Positions 26,141 through 35,398 of a stretch of 64,000 nt of DNA are shown piece by piece (the stretch's first letter is position 1; the number at the start of each line of letters is the position of its first letter). The notes under the pieces were generated by a model. The model was not told where the DNA came from, did no database searches, and worked only from the letters and a program-made list of their open reading frames with translations. The DNA comes from Vibrio sp. J1-1 (GTDB lineage: Bacteria; Pseudomonadota; Gammaproteobacteria; Enterobacterales; Vibrionaceae). The DNA lies in NCBI RefSeq assembly GCF_021728395.1, contig NZ_JAKKCM010000001.1, forward strand, positions 62,001 through 126,000, in the 5' to 3' direction. Position numbers and translations under genes: made by a program.

Positions 26141-26405
26141 TCTTTCACCTAACGATTAAAGACGGTTTGCAGAGCATTTTAGAAAGGTGGTGCCTCCCTT
26201 GCAAGAAGATTCAAACCGCTACAGCCAGCAGGCTATAAAGAAGGGCAAATAATTCATCCAGCCAACGGTAACAAACTTTCACCACAAGATAGTGTTTTAT
26301 ACACGCTCTCCTAACATGACAACCTTGTGCCACGCAGTGTATATTCCAATACGCATAGTTGATAATTGATTCATATCGACAGAAACTAGTTCTCAGGAGG
26401 AAACA

Positions 26406-27293
26406 GTGGATTGGATTCAAAGTGTACAAAGCTACATTCGCGTCGTCGAAGAAGGGAGCTTTAACGGGGCAGCACGACAACTCAATACCACCAGCTCGGC
26501 CATCAGTAAGCGAATTCAATGGCTTGAAGACAAAGTCGGTGTTCAACTACTCAAACGCACCACTCGCTCAATCAGCCAAACGGAAGCCGGAGCCCTCTTC
26601 TATGAACGAGCCAAAAATCAGCTCGATTCCTGGCAATCCGTTTTAGACGAAACTCGCTCTGTGAATCAGTCTCCGGCAGGGCTTTTAAAAATTGGGGCCA
26701 CACTTGCGGTGGGTTCGAAGTTTCTCGTCCATTATCTGGATGACTTTCTTGAAAAATACCCAGACATAACATTACAGTTGACGACCACATTGCCCGGCCA
26801 ACTTCCTGAATTGAGCCTGGATCTCTTTATCAGCCGCGAGTTAGATCAACTCAACTCGCTCAGTTTTAAAGCCAGCCCTCTCTTCAAACACAAAGCTCAG
26901 TTTTATGCGGCCCCGAGTTATTTAGAAAAGTACGGCACACCAGAACGTGTCGAAGACTTAAGCCAACACAACGTGCTCATCTGGGGAGAACAACCAATAA
27001 GGGAAATCAAGACCAATAAACGCCAACGGATTAGCTTGTCCGGTAACTTTGCGACCACAAATCCAGAAGCTTTATTTCATGGCGCTAAACGAGGCATGGG
27101 CATACTCCTGACCAACAATGTCATGATCAAAGATGACCTAAAATCCGGAGCATTAGTGCCAATTTTACCGGACGTAACGGCTGATGAAGCGATCGTCTAT
27201 GCTTACTACCCTAAATTAGACTACCAACACACGAGAACTCAATTATTTCTCGATTATTTAAAGTCTCGTTTAGAAGAAGAAAAACGAGAATAA
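26406..27293 (+). CDS. LysR-family transcriptional regulator
   Basis: A 295-residue LysR-type regulator starting at GTG with AGGAGG five bases before. The N-terminal winged helix (VEEGSFNGAARQLNTTSSAISKRI in part) is followed by the linker helix (LLKRTTRSISQTEAG) and the effector domain from about residue 95 (GLLKIGATLAVGSKFLVHYL). Its SISQTEAGALFY form is typical of the CrgA/YafC-like subgroup. It usually acts on a neighbouring divergent gene; here the upstream gap is followed by a minus-strand acidic hypothetical, so a target is not evident. Confidence 0.9.
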   Translation: MDWIQSVQSYIRVVEEGSFNGAARQLNTTSSAISKRIQWLEDKVGVQLLKRTTRSISQTEAGALFYERAKNQLDSWQSVLDETRSVNQSPAGLLKIGATLAVGSKFLVHYLDDFLEKYPDITLQLTTTLPGQLPELSLDLFISRELDQLNSLSFKASPLFKHKAQFYAAPSYLEKYGTPERVEDLSQHNVLIWGEQPIREIKTNKRQRISLSGNFATTNPEALFHGAKRGMGILLTNNVMIKDDLKSGALVPILPDVTADEAIVYAYYPKLDYQHTRTQLFLDYLKSRLEEEKRE

Positions 27294-27535
27294 TTTCAAA
27301 TAATTAAAGTTATTTCTCTCGCACTATCTCCTCTAAAGTAAGGTAAAAAAACACTGACCTAACGAATTAAAAATCGTTTCACTGGTTACACCTCAAGGTA
27401 AACCATACGGTAACTTAGTCACTAGTAAAGTTTGAAAAATCCACCTAAGTAAACGATAGTTTGACTGATATTTATCAAATTAGTCAGAATCAACGCCACA
27501 CGATATAGAACAAACAACGCTAGGTGACGAGTACA

Positions 27536-29356
27536 ATGGATCATGTACAAATCAGTTTTCAAAAGCTTGATGAAATCTTGAAGCTGAGTGGTAGTGCTCT
27601 CCTCAACAGGGTAATTTTAGATATTCATCAACAGGTGAAAACGCAATGTACCTGTATTGTCGAGGTGGCTCATCTCCAGCACTCGGCTCATACAATATCG
27701 GTTGCTAGAAGCAATAAAATTGAAGATCACCTTAATTACCCACTTTCTGGAGCACCATGCAAGGAAGTGGTTAGAGATATAGGTGAGAATATCTTCTTTC
27801 AAGATCATGTGTATCGCGATGTGTCCGAAGATAAAATGTTTCGGGAAATTGGCATAGAAGCGTATTTAGGATTGCCGCTTAAAACACAAAATGACGATGT
27901 ACTCGGTATTTTGATATCTACTTTTACCCATTCCTTTTCCGCAGTAGAAGCGCAAGGGTTGCTCGAACTACATCGATTCTACGCCAATGTCATTATCCAC
28001 AGTTTACGAGAAAAGTGGGTCAGTGAGCGCTCTGATAAGCTTCTAAACCAGCTGAGTTACGAAGTTTCGCACGACAATCTTACAGGACTTCTCAACCGTA
28101 GCTGCCTGGCTGATACATTGGAAACCTTAACACAACAGTCGTCACGTCCTTTTAGCCTTGCTTATCTGGATATCGATAACTTCAAGTCTATTAACGATAT
28201 CAATGGAAACTACATTGGTGACCAAATCATAAAATTTACGGCAAACGCAATTCAAAAAAGTCTGTCATCTCCTCATAACGCTTTCCGAGTTGCTGGTGAT
28301 GAGTTTGCTTTTATCACCTACGACGAAGACCCAGTTGCAGTATGTCAGCAGATTCTCGACATCATAGAAGCGGGTTACAGTGACAAAACGAACCACATCT
28401 CATTCACCGTGAGTATTGGTATTGCGCGCGCCACCATACATACTCCAAAATCTGATGAGCTTATCCTGAACGCCAGTCTGGCCCTAAAAGATTGCAAAAG
28501 GCACCGAGAAACGCGCATACAACACTATGACACCCAGCTTAGTGCACTTTATCATCGACAAACACGACTTATTGAAGTCATCCGTAAGCAACTTAAGACG
28601 AGTATCACAGACAATGATGAACTGTATGTCGTTGTCCAACCGATAGTAGACATCAACGCAAACCGGTGGGACTACTTTGAAGTACTAACCCGTTGGGACA
28701 GTGAAACATTGGGCAGTATCCCCCCTTCTGAGTTTATAGAAGCAGCGGAACACTCTGGCTTAATCGTAGAACTGGGAGAGCGCATTATTGAGCTTGCTTG
28801 CATTGCCAAACAAGAATTGGAATCTCAGCTTGGATACACCGTAAAGCTATCGATAAATTGTTCAGCCTATGAACTGGTTGATTCTAAACGCTATATCAAC
28901 CATTTAACGTCCATGATAGAGAAGTATCATCACTCGACCAATGATTTTGTTATCGAACTTACCGAAACCGTTTTACTGTCCCTGAGCGGCCATGAGCAAA
29001 TGGTATTAAAATCGTTGCGTTATCTCGGGTTTCAAGTTGCCCTAGATGACTTTGGTACTGGTTACTCGAGCCTGAACTATATTCACAATTACCCAATAGA
29101 CAGCATAAAGATCGACGCGACGTTTGTGAGAAACATGCTTTCCAACAAAACCTCTGAACAAGTAGTCTTGCTGATTGTTCAACTGGCCAAACTGCTCAAC
29201 ATGAAATTAATTGCCGAGGGTGTGGAAGATAAGAGTGCCTCGGAAAAGCTTATTGAGATGGGATGCCACTACATACAGGGCTATCTCTACGCGAAGCCGA
29301 ACCGTGTTAGTGAAATGATCGCTCTAATTAATAAGCGACAAGTCAAAAGTGCATAG
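27536..29356 (+). CDS. GAF-GGDEF-EAL c-di-GMP signalling protein
   Basis: The 606-residue protein has an N-terminal GAF-like domain (about 1-160, with CKEVVRDIGENIFF and YLGLPLKTQNDDVLGIL), a GGDEF domain with a changed signature (RVAGDEFAFI), and an EAL domain whose catalytic residues are kept (FEVLTRW, NCSAYEL, ELTETVL, DDFGTGYSSL, KIDATFV, AEGVED). It should be a c-di-GMP phosphodiesterase; the GGDEF part may be inactive or GTP-binding only, because AGDEF replaces GGDEF and no RxxD inhibitory site precedes it. ATG 27536 has AGGTGA at a good distance. It faces the ShyA-like gene across a terminator, as I recall for the V. cholerae VCA0080 neighbourhood. Confidence 0.9.
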   Translation: MDHVQISFQKLDEILKLSGSALLNRVILDIHQQVKTQCTCIVEVAHLQHSAHTISVARSNKIEDHLNYPLSGAPCKEVVRDIGENIFFQDHVYRDVSEDKMFREIGIEAYLGLPLKTQNDDVLGILISTFTHSFSAVEAQGLLELHRFYANVIIHSLREKWVSERSDKLLNQLSYEVSHDNLTGLLNRSCLADTLETLTQQSSRPFSLAYLDIDNFKSINDINGNYIGDQIIKFTANAIQKSLSSPHNAFRVAGDEFAFITYDEDPVAVCQQILDIIEAGYSDKTNHISFTVSIGIARATIHTPKSDELILNASLALKDCKRHRETRIQHYDTQLSALYHRQTRLIEVIRKQLKTSITDNDELYVVVQPIVDINANRWDYFEVLTRWDSETLGSIPPSEFIEAAEHSGLIVELGERIIELACIAKQELESQLGYTVKLSINCSAYELVDSKRYINHLTSMIEKYHHSTNDFVIELTETVLLSLSGHEQMVLKSLRYLGFQVALDDFGTGYSSLNYIHNYPIDSIKIDATFVRNMLSNKTSEQVVLLIVQLAKLLNMKLIAEGVEDKSASEKLIEMGCHYIQGYLYAKPNRVSEMIALINKRQVKSA

Positions 29357-29371
29357 GGAAAGTGAATAAAC

Positions 29372-29396
29372 AAAGGCCAAGCGATGCCTGGCCTTT
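29372..29396. terminator. Bidirectional terminator
   Basis: An 8-bp stem AAAGGCCA/TGGCCTTT lies between the convergent GGDEF/EAL and M23 peptidase genes. Confidence 0.75.
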
Positions 29397-29432
29397 CAAA
29401 GTAACATTTTAGATAAAAGGAAAGCTAACGTG

Positions 29433-30716
29433 TTATAAAACTGCTTTCTCTTTATTTTTCAGAAGCTTATCCATCTCATCGCGATTAGCAACAAATGTTG
29501 CCATCTCCTTCTTAGGCACCGAACTCGCCATTGGGATGTTTGCTCTCATCGCGTTTACTGGTCGTCCATACTGGATCAATTCATAGTGAAGGTGAGGACC
29601 AGTAACGCGGCCCGTTTTACCAGATAGACCGATTCGTTGACCACGTGACACTTTTTGCCCTTTCTTCACCAAGATCTTACTTAGATGTAGATAGCGGGTT
29701 TTGAACTTGCTACCGTGTTCAACCACCACGTAATTACCAGCGTATGGGTGTTTACGTGTCATGATCACCGTCCCGTCACCTGTTGAAACCACAGGAGTAC
29801 CGATTGGTGTAGCAAAGTCGGTACCATTATGTGGCGCGACACGACCAGTCACTGGATGATGACGATTCGGATTAAATCCAGAACTGATTCGCCAACCACG
29901 GCTTACAGGATAACGCTGGAAAGCACGCTGTAGGCTCTCACCTTTCGCGTTATAAAATTGGCCATCTGTATGCAGATAAGCTGTGATTTCACGACCGCGA
30001 TTATAAATCTTTATCGCTTCAATTTCGTTCTTACCAGTAGAGACACCATTGATGCTTTGTGAACGTCGAACCACTTCAAAGCGATCGCCAGCACGAAGAT
30101 CTTTGCCAAAGTTCAATTGCTCTTTCAGCAAGGTCACAACCTGGTTGATTTCAGCCGACGTTAAACCAAGGCGACTAGCTGACGAAGAGAAACTGCCCTG
30201 AATTACACCAACCAGTGGTTCTTGATGCCATACACCAGGAATTGAAATGTCGGTAAAGTCATAATTGCCGTCACGGTTCAGCTCATAAACCACTTTATCT
30301 GCGATAGAAAATTGCAGTTCCATCTTAAGCAGTTCACCTTCGATATCATCACGCCAAAATCGCAATGTATTGCCCGGTTTTAGCGTATCTAGCGCAAGGT
30401 AGTTTAAGTCCGTTTCCATGACTTTCATTAATGAGCTATAGCCGAAGCCAAGCTGACTAAAAATCGTACTAAGATTATCGCCTGCTTGGATTTGATACTC
30501 GAAGTTTGGTGGGGTGACAACTTCTGCAGTTGTCGCATCAAGAATTCTTTCAACAACCTGCGATTCCGGCAGGTTTAAAGCGATGGTTTTAGTTAATGGT
30601 GACTCTTTGAGAGAGTGAGAAACACCAATCGCTACCAAAACAGGTAAGGAGTACAACAGCAGCGCTCTACGACCTGTCAGATTCGGCAACCGTCTTGTAA
30701 TTTCTTTTGTAGACAC
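29433..30716 (-). CDS. shyA: Murein DD-endopeptidase, M23 family (ShyA-like)
   Basis: The 427-residue enzyme cuts peptide cross-links in peptidoglycan so the wall can expand. It has an N-terminal membrane anchor (ALLLYSLPVLVAIGVSH), a LysM-type domain (YQIQAGDNLSTIFSQLGFGYSSL in part, residues about 75-120), an inhibitory middle domain, and an M23 domain with zinc ligands HNGTDFATPIGTPV and HLHYEL. The length and layout match ShyA of V. cholerae, and a GGDEF/EAL gene is next door as in that genome. Start is GTG with AGGAG 12 bases upstream, rather far. ShyB/ShyC-type paralogues are alternatives, so the symbol is tentative. Confidence 0.85.
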   Translation of the reverse strand: MSTKEITRRLPNLTGRRALLLYSLPVLVAIGVSHSLKESPLTKTIALNLPESQVVERILDATTAEVVTPPNFEYQIQAGDNLSTIFSQLGFGYSSLMKVMETDLNYLALDTLKPGNTLRFWRDDIEGELLKMELQFSIADKVVYELNRDGNYDFTDISIPGVWHQEPLVGVIQGSFSSSASRLGLTSAEINQVVTLLKEQLNFGKDLRAGDRFEVVRRSQSINGVSTGKNEIEAIKIYNRGREITAYLHTDGQFYNAKGESLQRAFQRYPVSRGWRISSGFNPNRHHPVTGRVAPHNGTDFATPIGTPVVSTGDGTVIMTRKHPYAGNYVVVEHGSKFKTRYLHLSKILVKKGQKVSRGQRIGLSGKTGRVTGPHLHYELIQYGRPVNAMRANIPMASSVPKKEMATFVANRDEMDKLLKNKEKAVL

Positions 30717-30836
30717 GGGAATTACTATCTCCTTATAAACAGGCCTAATAGCTTATGCATTCCCGCATAAGAAATCACTAGGAAATTTCGAGATCTAGCT
30801 CAGAAAACACTTATTTTTTACAGAAGTAAAATAAAT

Positions 30837-31469
30837 TCATCCTTGTTGCATATGTAGAAAATTGCCTACGCGCTTCAGGGATACAGAATTTAATTGTTTA
30901 GGTGCTTCAGACATCGCTTGATTTACATCATGCGTCAGATATGAGGCATCGATAATGGTATCGTTTCGCCATTCCAATTGATTAAATTTAATACGATCGC
31001 CAATGAATACACTATCAAGCAATATAACTCGGCTTGGTATCGCATCAAATTTGAACAGACCAATATAATAAAATGATCCTGTTCCCGGTGTGGTGACAAT
31101 CATTGGTGCAACAATCCAAGGCACTTGTTCTATCTGGCGTTGAACAATAAATTCAGTCGATAACAAAACCTTACCTCTTGTAGCCCCAGCATCGTATTGA
31201 CCGATCAAATAACCAGCCTCCTTATCCCACTCTTCAATGAAACTCACTGCATTTTGTTCGGGAACCTGAATTGTCCACGGATTTGAAGATTTGATATTAA
31301 GCACGTCCGAAATAATCGAATTAGACTGAACTTCGCTCTGCGGGAATTTGGCTAATATTTCATCATCAGAGAGGCTGAATCGGTAAACACCAGCAACAAT
31401 CACGATGATTAATAATACAACAGGAATAAGGAGGATAAGTGGAATAGGCAGAATTCTATTGCGTGCCAT
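30837..31469 (-). CDS. Hypothetical membrane-anchored protein
   Basis: I do not recognise this 210-residue family. It has a very hydrophobic N-terminal helix (ILPIPLILLIPVVLLIIVIVAGVY) and a globular part of about 180 residues outside the cytoplasm by topology (positive residues MARNR precede the helix). The domain is rich in beta-strand-like sequence (GKVLLSTEFIVQRQ, VPWIVAPMIVTT, GSFYYIGLFKF) with no cysteine motif. It is alone, 120 bp before ShyA-like. A role in envelope function is plausible only by location. Confidence 0.75.
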   Translation of the reverse strand: MARNRILPIPLILLIPVVLLIIVIVAGVYRFSLSDDEILAKFPQSEVQSNSIISDVLNIKSSNPWTIQVPEQNAVSFIEEWDKEAGYLIGQYDAGATRGKVLLSTEFIVQRQIEQVPWIVAPMIVTTPGTGSFYYIGLFKFDAIPSRVILLDSVFIGDRIKFNQLEWRNDTIIDASYLTHDVNQAMSEAPKQLNSVSLKRVGNFLHMQQG

Positions 31470-31782
31470 GAAGACTTCCTTGTTTTTATTGTTTATAAGT
31501 CGCGCTCGGAGTATATACCAAATAATGAGCCATCACCGCAAAACAACCTTCGTACCAATACATCAAATGTTTCAAAATAAAAATGACCTCACCTGTCTAA
31601 GTTCGTCGAGTTTTAGTTTGAAAGGTGATCGCTAGCATGAGGTATTTGGGTATAAATGTCCTAAACTGTTCTCTGAGAACTTGAAAAGATTTAACCCCAA
31701 TAAGTGGGCACTGGGCATTCGATTTGCCAATGCAGGTGCTCAGAGGGACATGAGCACAGTTTGAGGTTATTTAATTTACACG
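31470..31782. other. Intergenic region before the GFA gene
   Basis: About 310 bp of non-coding sequence with divergent promoters. No RNA gene, terminator or known operator was recognised. A 76-codon frame here lacks a ribosome site and is not a gene. Confidence 0.35.
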
Positions 31783-32190
31783 ATGCCAAAACCAAACAGA
31801 ACCCACTCATGCGAATGTGCGTGCGGCTTGATTCAGCTTCGCTGTTTAGGTGAACCCATACGTACATCGATTTGCCACTGCTTTGAGTGTCAAAAGCGAA
31901 CTGGCAGCGTATTTGGAGTCCAAGCCCGCTTCGCCAAAGCGAACGTCATTTTAGATGGTGACGTTATTAGCTATACCAGAATCAGCGATGACGGGAGTGA
32001 AGTCCGATACGAATTTTGTCCTGCCTGTGGCACCACTATGCGCTTATTACTCTCCGCTGCACCAGAAATTATTGTTGTACCTGTAGGACTCTTTAGTGAT
32101 AAAGAGTTCCAAGAGCCGACCATTTCGATCTATGAGGAACGAAAACACGGCTGGGTCAGTTTCGAATGCACTATTGAGCATATCGCATGA
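31783..32190 (+). CDS. GFA-family (glutathione-dependent formaldehyde-activating-like) protein
   Basis: The 135-residue protein has the Mss4/GFA zinc fold: CACGLIQLRCLG, CHCFECQKRTGSVFGVQARF with the cysteine triad, and the second zinc site CPACGTTM. Members bind glutathione and zinc. An enzymatic role in formaldehyde handling was claimed for Gfa, but most family members have unknown substrates. It stands between divergent and unrelated genes. The extra cysteines at its start (SCECACG) extend the metal-site pattern. Confidence 0.9.
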   Translation: MPKPNRTHSCECACGLIQLRCLGEPIRTSICHCFECQKRTGSVFGVQARFAKANVILDGDVISYTRISDDGSEVRYEFCPACGTTMRLLLSAAPEIIVVPVGLFSDKEFQEPTISIYEERKHGWVSFECTIEHIA

Positions 32191-32391
32191 GCGTAGAATA
32201 ACTATTCACCAAAAAGTGGCTTGTTCTCAAGTTTTTTTCCTACAGATTCCTAATCACTAATTTACTGTGATTGGTCTATCCCTGCTTTTTTGAGTTTTCT
32301 TTGAGAATGATCAACCGAGTTGTAGTGTGAAGGGTTTCATATCTCAGTGTGAGCGCTATAATCGGCTCCTAACATTTAGTGGGGTTTTATT

Positions 32392-33063
32392 GTGATTTCC
32401 AAACTTCCTCGTTGGGTGGAATATGGTGCGTTTCTACTTGCTCTTCTTGCAGGCTGCGTCAATGCCGTCGGTCTTCTCGGCTTTCAACATCAAGCGATAA
32501 CACACATTTCCGGAACCGTCACTCAGCTAGGGAACAGCTTATTAACAGGAGTGGACAGCTCCATTCACCTGCTCTTTATCGTCTTCAGCTTTTTGATTGG
32601 TGCTGCGTTTAGTGGCTTTTTCATCGAAAGCAGTGCATTAAAACTTGGACGCCGATACGGGGTTGCACTGTGTATCGAAGGCAGCTTACTTCTTCTTAGT
32701 TTAGGCTTCTTGGTTCAGGGCAACGTTTATGGCCAGTATTTGGCTTCCGCCGCCTGTGGCTTGCAAAACGCGATGATTACGACGTTTAGCGGTGCTGTAG
32801 TCAGAACCACTCACATGACAGGTATCATTACTGATCTGGGCATTATGATCGGAGAAAGTTTGCGCGGACGTCAATTTGACCGACGAAAAGCCCTGTTGTT
32901 CTTATTTATCTTTTCCGGCTTTTTACTCGGTGGCGTAGCAGGAGCCGCTCTCTTTAGTGTGTATGGTCTGCATACATTGATATTTCCAGCGTTATTAGCA
33001 TTTAGTACAGCCATCATTTATTGGGTGTATTTGTATAGGCTAAATCACAGACCAACATGTTGA
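32392..33063 (+). CDS. DUF1275 (YoaK) family membrane protein
   Basis: The 223-residue polytopic protein begins at GTG after a GGGG ribosome site. Family features are LLALLAGCVNAVGLLGFQH, THISGTVTQLGNSLL, LGRRYGVALC and AACGLQNAMITTFSGAVVRTTHMTGIITDLG read as ACGLQNAMITTFSGAVVRTTH. Such proteins are six-helix membrane proteins of unsettled function, related in pattern to small exporters. The region before it has no operator that I can name. Confidence 0.88.
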   Translation: MISKLPRWVEYGAFLLALLAGCVNAVGLLGFQHQAITHISGTVTQLGNSLLTGVDSSIHLLFIVFSFLIGAAFSGFFIESSALKLGRRYGVALCIEGSLLLLSLGFLVQGNVYGQYLASAACGLQNAMITTFSGAVVRTTHMTGIITDLGIMIGESLRGRQFDRRKALLFLFIFSGFLLGGVAGAALFSVYGLHTLIFPALLAFSTAIIYWVYLYRLNHRPTC

Positions 33064-33611
33064 TAGTAGAGAAAAATTATCTAGTAACGATAGAACAGCA
33101 GCCTAACTGCAAGTAGCTTCATAACGCTTAGGCTTTAGCTGGAACTCAACTGAATACGACCACAACCTCGACAGTAAACTCCATTCTCAAAACCGACGGC
33201 TATCCCTAACTTTCCCTTCCCCTTATTCAACTCTCAAACTTGCTAAGTGTAAGTAGAATGTCCCTATGTTAAGACAGTGTAATGGTTAAAAACTCCGCAA
33301 TTGTTACGTGATTTAAATCACACTTAGCCATGTTTTTACTATTCCAATCACACTGCTTCTTAGAATTACCTTCACACAAGCCAATTAATGATACAATTTT
33401 CTAACACGAGCAACATATTCGTATACAGAAATTCATTATTCAACCAATTTTCCGACAAATCGACTGAATAAGTAAATGTATTTAATGAATAGTATTGCAA
33501 TGGACGTAGTTTGCGGGTACCCTCCGCATCCTGCGATTAAATACGGATGTTTAGTGAATATTTATGTCATGGATTATGGCAAGTATTGACTAGTAGTAAC
33601 ACGAGACAATT
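33064..33611 (+). other. Long non-coding leader/promoter region of the YjiH-family gene
   Basis: This gap of about 550 bp has no ORF with a ribosome site and no terminator. It holds a CRP-type site (33308-33321) and AT-rich DNA. A short hairpin-prone stretch (GGGTACCCTCCGCATCC, 33508 onward) lies about 100 bases before the gene; its purpose is unknown. Confidence 0.4.
33308..33321 (+). promoter_or_regulatory. CRP-binding-site candidate
   Basis: GTGATTTAAATCAC is a perfect 14-bp palindrome that fits the core of the CRP consensus (TGTGA-N6-TCACA: here CGTGA-TTTAAA-TCACA). It is about 290 bp upstream of the YjiH-family start and could drive that gene by cAMP-CRP. Confidence 0.5.
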
Positions 33612-34976
33612 ATGCACAATAATACTAATGCTACTGAAGCACCTAAGAGCAACTTTTGGATGTTCCTGATCCCATCCTTAATCGGTCTTCTGCTTTTTAT
33701 GGCACCAATCTCTTACGACGGTGATCTGACGATCCCAGTCGCAGTCATGGCTAAAGTCATTCCTGCTGTACTCGGCGACACGTTGATTGCCATTATTACC
33801 GTTATCATCTCTTTTATGGCTGTCGCTTCTGTTCTTTGCAAAATTTTCCAGCCTGCTGCAATCCTACGTAATAGTTTCCTCAACGGCTTGTTTAACCCAT
33901 CTCCACTTTGGTTGCTTGTTCGCTTAATAGGCGCTGCTGCCGTGTTGATGACGTTCTTTGAAATCGGCCCTAAAGCGGTCTGGGAAGAAAACACAGGTGG
34001 ATTGGTTCTGACAGGACTATTACCGACACTGTTTGCGGTATTCATATTTGCTGGCCTATTACTACCTCTGCTACTTAATTTTGGTCTGCTAGAGCTGCTT
34101 GGAGCACTTCTAAGTAAAGTAATGCGCCCTGTGTTTAACTTGCCTGGTCGTAGTGCTATCGATTGTATGGCATCTTGGTTGGGTGATGGCAGTGTTGGTA
34201 TCCTGCTTACCAGCAAGCAGTACGAAAACAAGTTTTATACGCAACGTGAAGCTGCAGTAGTCGGTACAACATTCTCAGCGGTTTCGATTACGTTCAGCTT
34301 GGTCGTCATCGCTCAGGTTCAACTTGAACACCTGTTCCTGCCGTTCTACGGTACGATCTGTCTTGCGGGTATCGTCGCTGCTGTGATTATTCCTCGCTTA
34401 CCACCACTAAGCCTAAAGAAAGATCGTTACATTGATGACAGCAAACCAGACCAAGATGTGGATGCCGTTCCTGAAGGCCATACAACCTTCTCTTGGGGTA
34501 TGGATTTAGCTCTGAAACGTGCATCAGAAGTGACCTCGTTCCAGTCGGTCCTTAAAGAAGGTGTACACAACGCAATAGACATGGTCTTTGGTGTACTGCC
34601 AGTGGTGATGGGCCTTGGTACGGTTGCTTTAGTAATCGCTGAGTACACGCCAGTATTTGAGATTCTGGGTCAGCCATTCATCCCTTACCTTGAATTGCTA
34701 CAAATCCCAGAAGCTGTTGCTGCATCAAAAACTATCGTCGTAGGCTTTGCTGACATGTTTATCCCTGCGATTCTGGCTGCATCAATTGATAACGAAATGA
34801 CGCGCTTTGTTATTGCAGCTATGTCTGTTACACAACTTATCTACATGTCTGAAGTGGGCGCTTTGCTACTGGGCAGTAAGATCCCAGTCAATATCGTAGA
34901 GTTGTTCGTTATCTTTATTCTACGTACCCTAATCACACTACCTGTGATTGCTGGTATGGCGCACTTGATATTCTAA
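33612..34976 (+). CDS. YjiH-family membrane protein (Gate / nucleoside-recognition domains)
   Basis: This 454-residue, roughly ten-helix protein contains the YjiH family marks: LIPSLIGLLLFMAPISYDGDLTIPVAV read as LFMAPISYDGDLTIPVAV, FNLPGRSAIDCMASWLGDGSVGILLTSKQY in two stretches, and the Gate domain VVGFADMFIPAILAA near the end. Members are thought to be transporters or channels, but the substrate is not established. A CRP-like site lies upstream and a UUCG terminator follows. Confidence 0.87.
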   Translation: MHNNTNATEAPKSNFWMFLIPSLIGLLLFMAPISYDGDLTIPVAVMAKVIPAVLGDTLIAIITVIISFMAVASVLCKIFQPAAILRNSFLNGLFNPSPLWLLVRLIGAAAVLMTFFEIGPKAVWEENTGGLVLTGLLPTLFAVFIFAGLLLPLLLNFGLLELLGALLSKVMRPVFNLPGRSAIDCMASWLGDGSVGILLTSKQYENKFYTQREAAVVGTTFSAVSITFSLVVIAQVQLEHLFLPFYGTICLAGIVAAVIIPRLPPLSLKKDRYIDDSKPDQDVDAVPEGHTTFSWGMDLALKRASEVTSFQSVLKEGVHNAIDMVFGVLPVVMGLGTVALVIAEYTPVFEILGQPFIPYLELLQIPEAVAASKTIVVGFADMFIPAILAASIDNEMTRFVIAAMSVTQLIYMSEVGALLLGSKIPVNIVELFVIFILRTLITLPVIAGMAHLIF

Positions 34977-35398
34977 CTTCAATTGCTCTTACAAAGGCTC
35001 TGCTTCGGTGGGGCCTTTTTTGTTTGTACACAATGCCCCTCACCCTACTTAATTCCAATCTTGATCAACAATATCAACCTTAGAAAAGGGTGGTTTCTCT
35101 TGTTACCGAGAGGCGTACTTTCTCATCAGACCAGTCTGGAAATCTTCCCCTCAACGAGCACTATCTTCTAACTCATTCATATACAAGCAATAAATAACCA
35201 CTTCATTTTTCATCCATAAACCAAGAGCCAAATTGAGCATTTTTTCATTTCAAAAGGGCATGTTTGGTTTCAAGTTTTTCACAATATTGTCGATAAGTAA
35301 TGAAGAACCAAACACACAGGCGTCTTTTGCTGTCAATTCACCCTAGTAATAAGAGGTGAAAGCAGGGATAAGCCATAGGGATACTCAGAGGAAAACTA
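34977..35398 (+). other. Intergenic: YjiH terminator and chemoreceptor promoter region
   Basis: The first 45 bases hold the terminator of the preceding gene. The rest is AT-rich, with no gene or RNA that I can support. A ribosome site AGAGGAAA lies before the chemoreceptor ATG. Confidence 0.4.
34994..35021 (+). terminator. Rho-independent terminator with UUCG tetraloop
   Basis: A 10-bp stem AAGGCTCTGC/GTGGGGCCTT (several G-U pairs) closes on a stable C(TTCG)G tetraloop, followed by a T-run. Confidence 0.82.

Noticed and set aside
26211..26546. 111-codon minus-strand frame overlapping the LysR gene start
   Set aside because: It is antisense to the LysR gene with its own strong GTG/AGGAGG start, and lacks a ribosome site and family features.
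31405..31635. 76-codon plus-strand frame before the GFA gene
   Set aside because: No ribosome site, overlaps antisense with the hypothetical membrane protein gene, and has no recognisable fold or motif.
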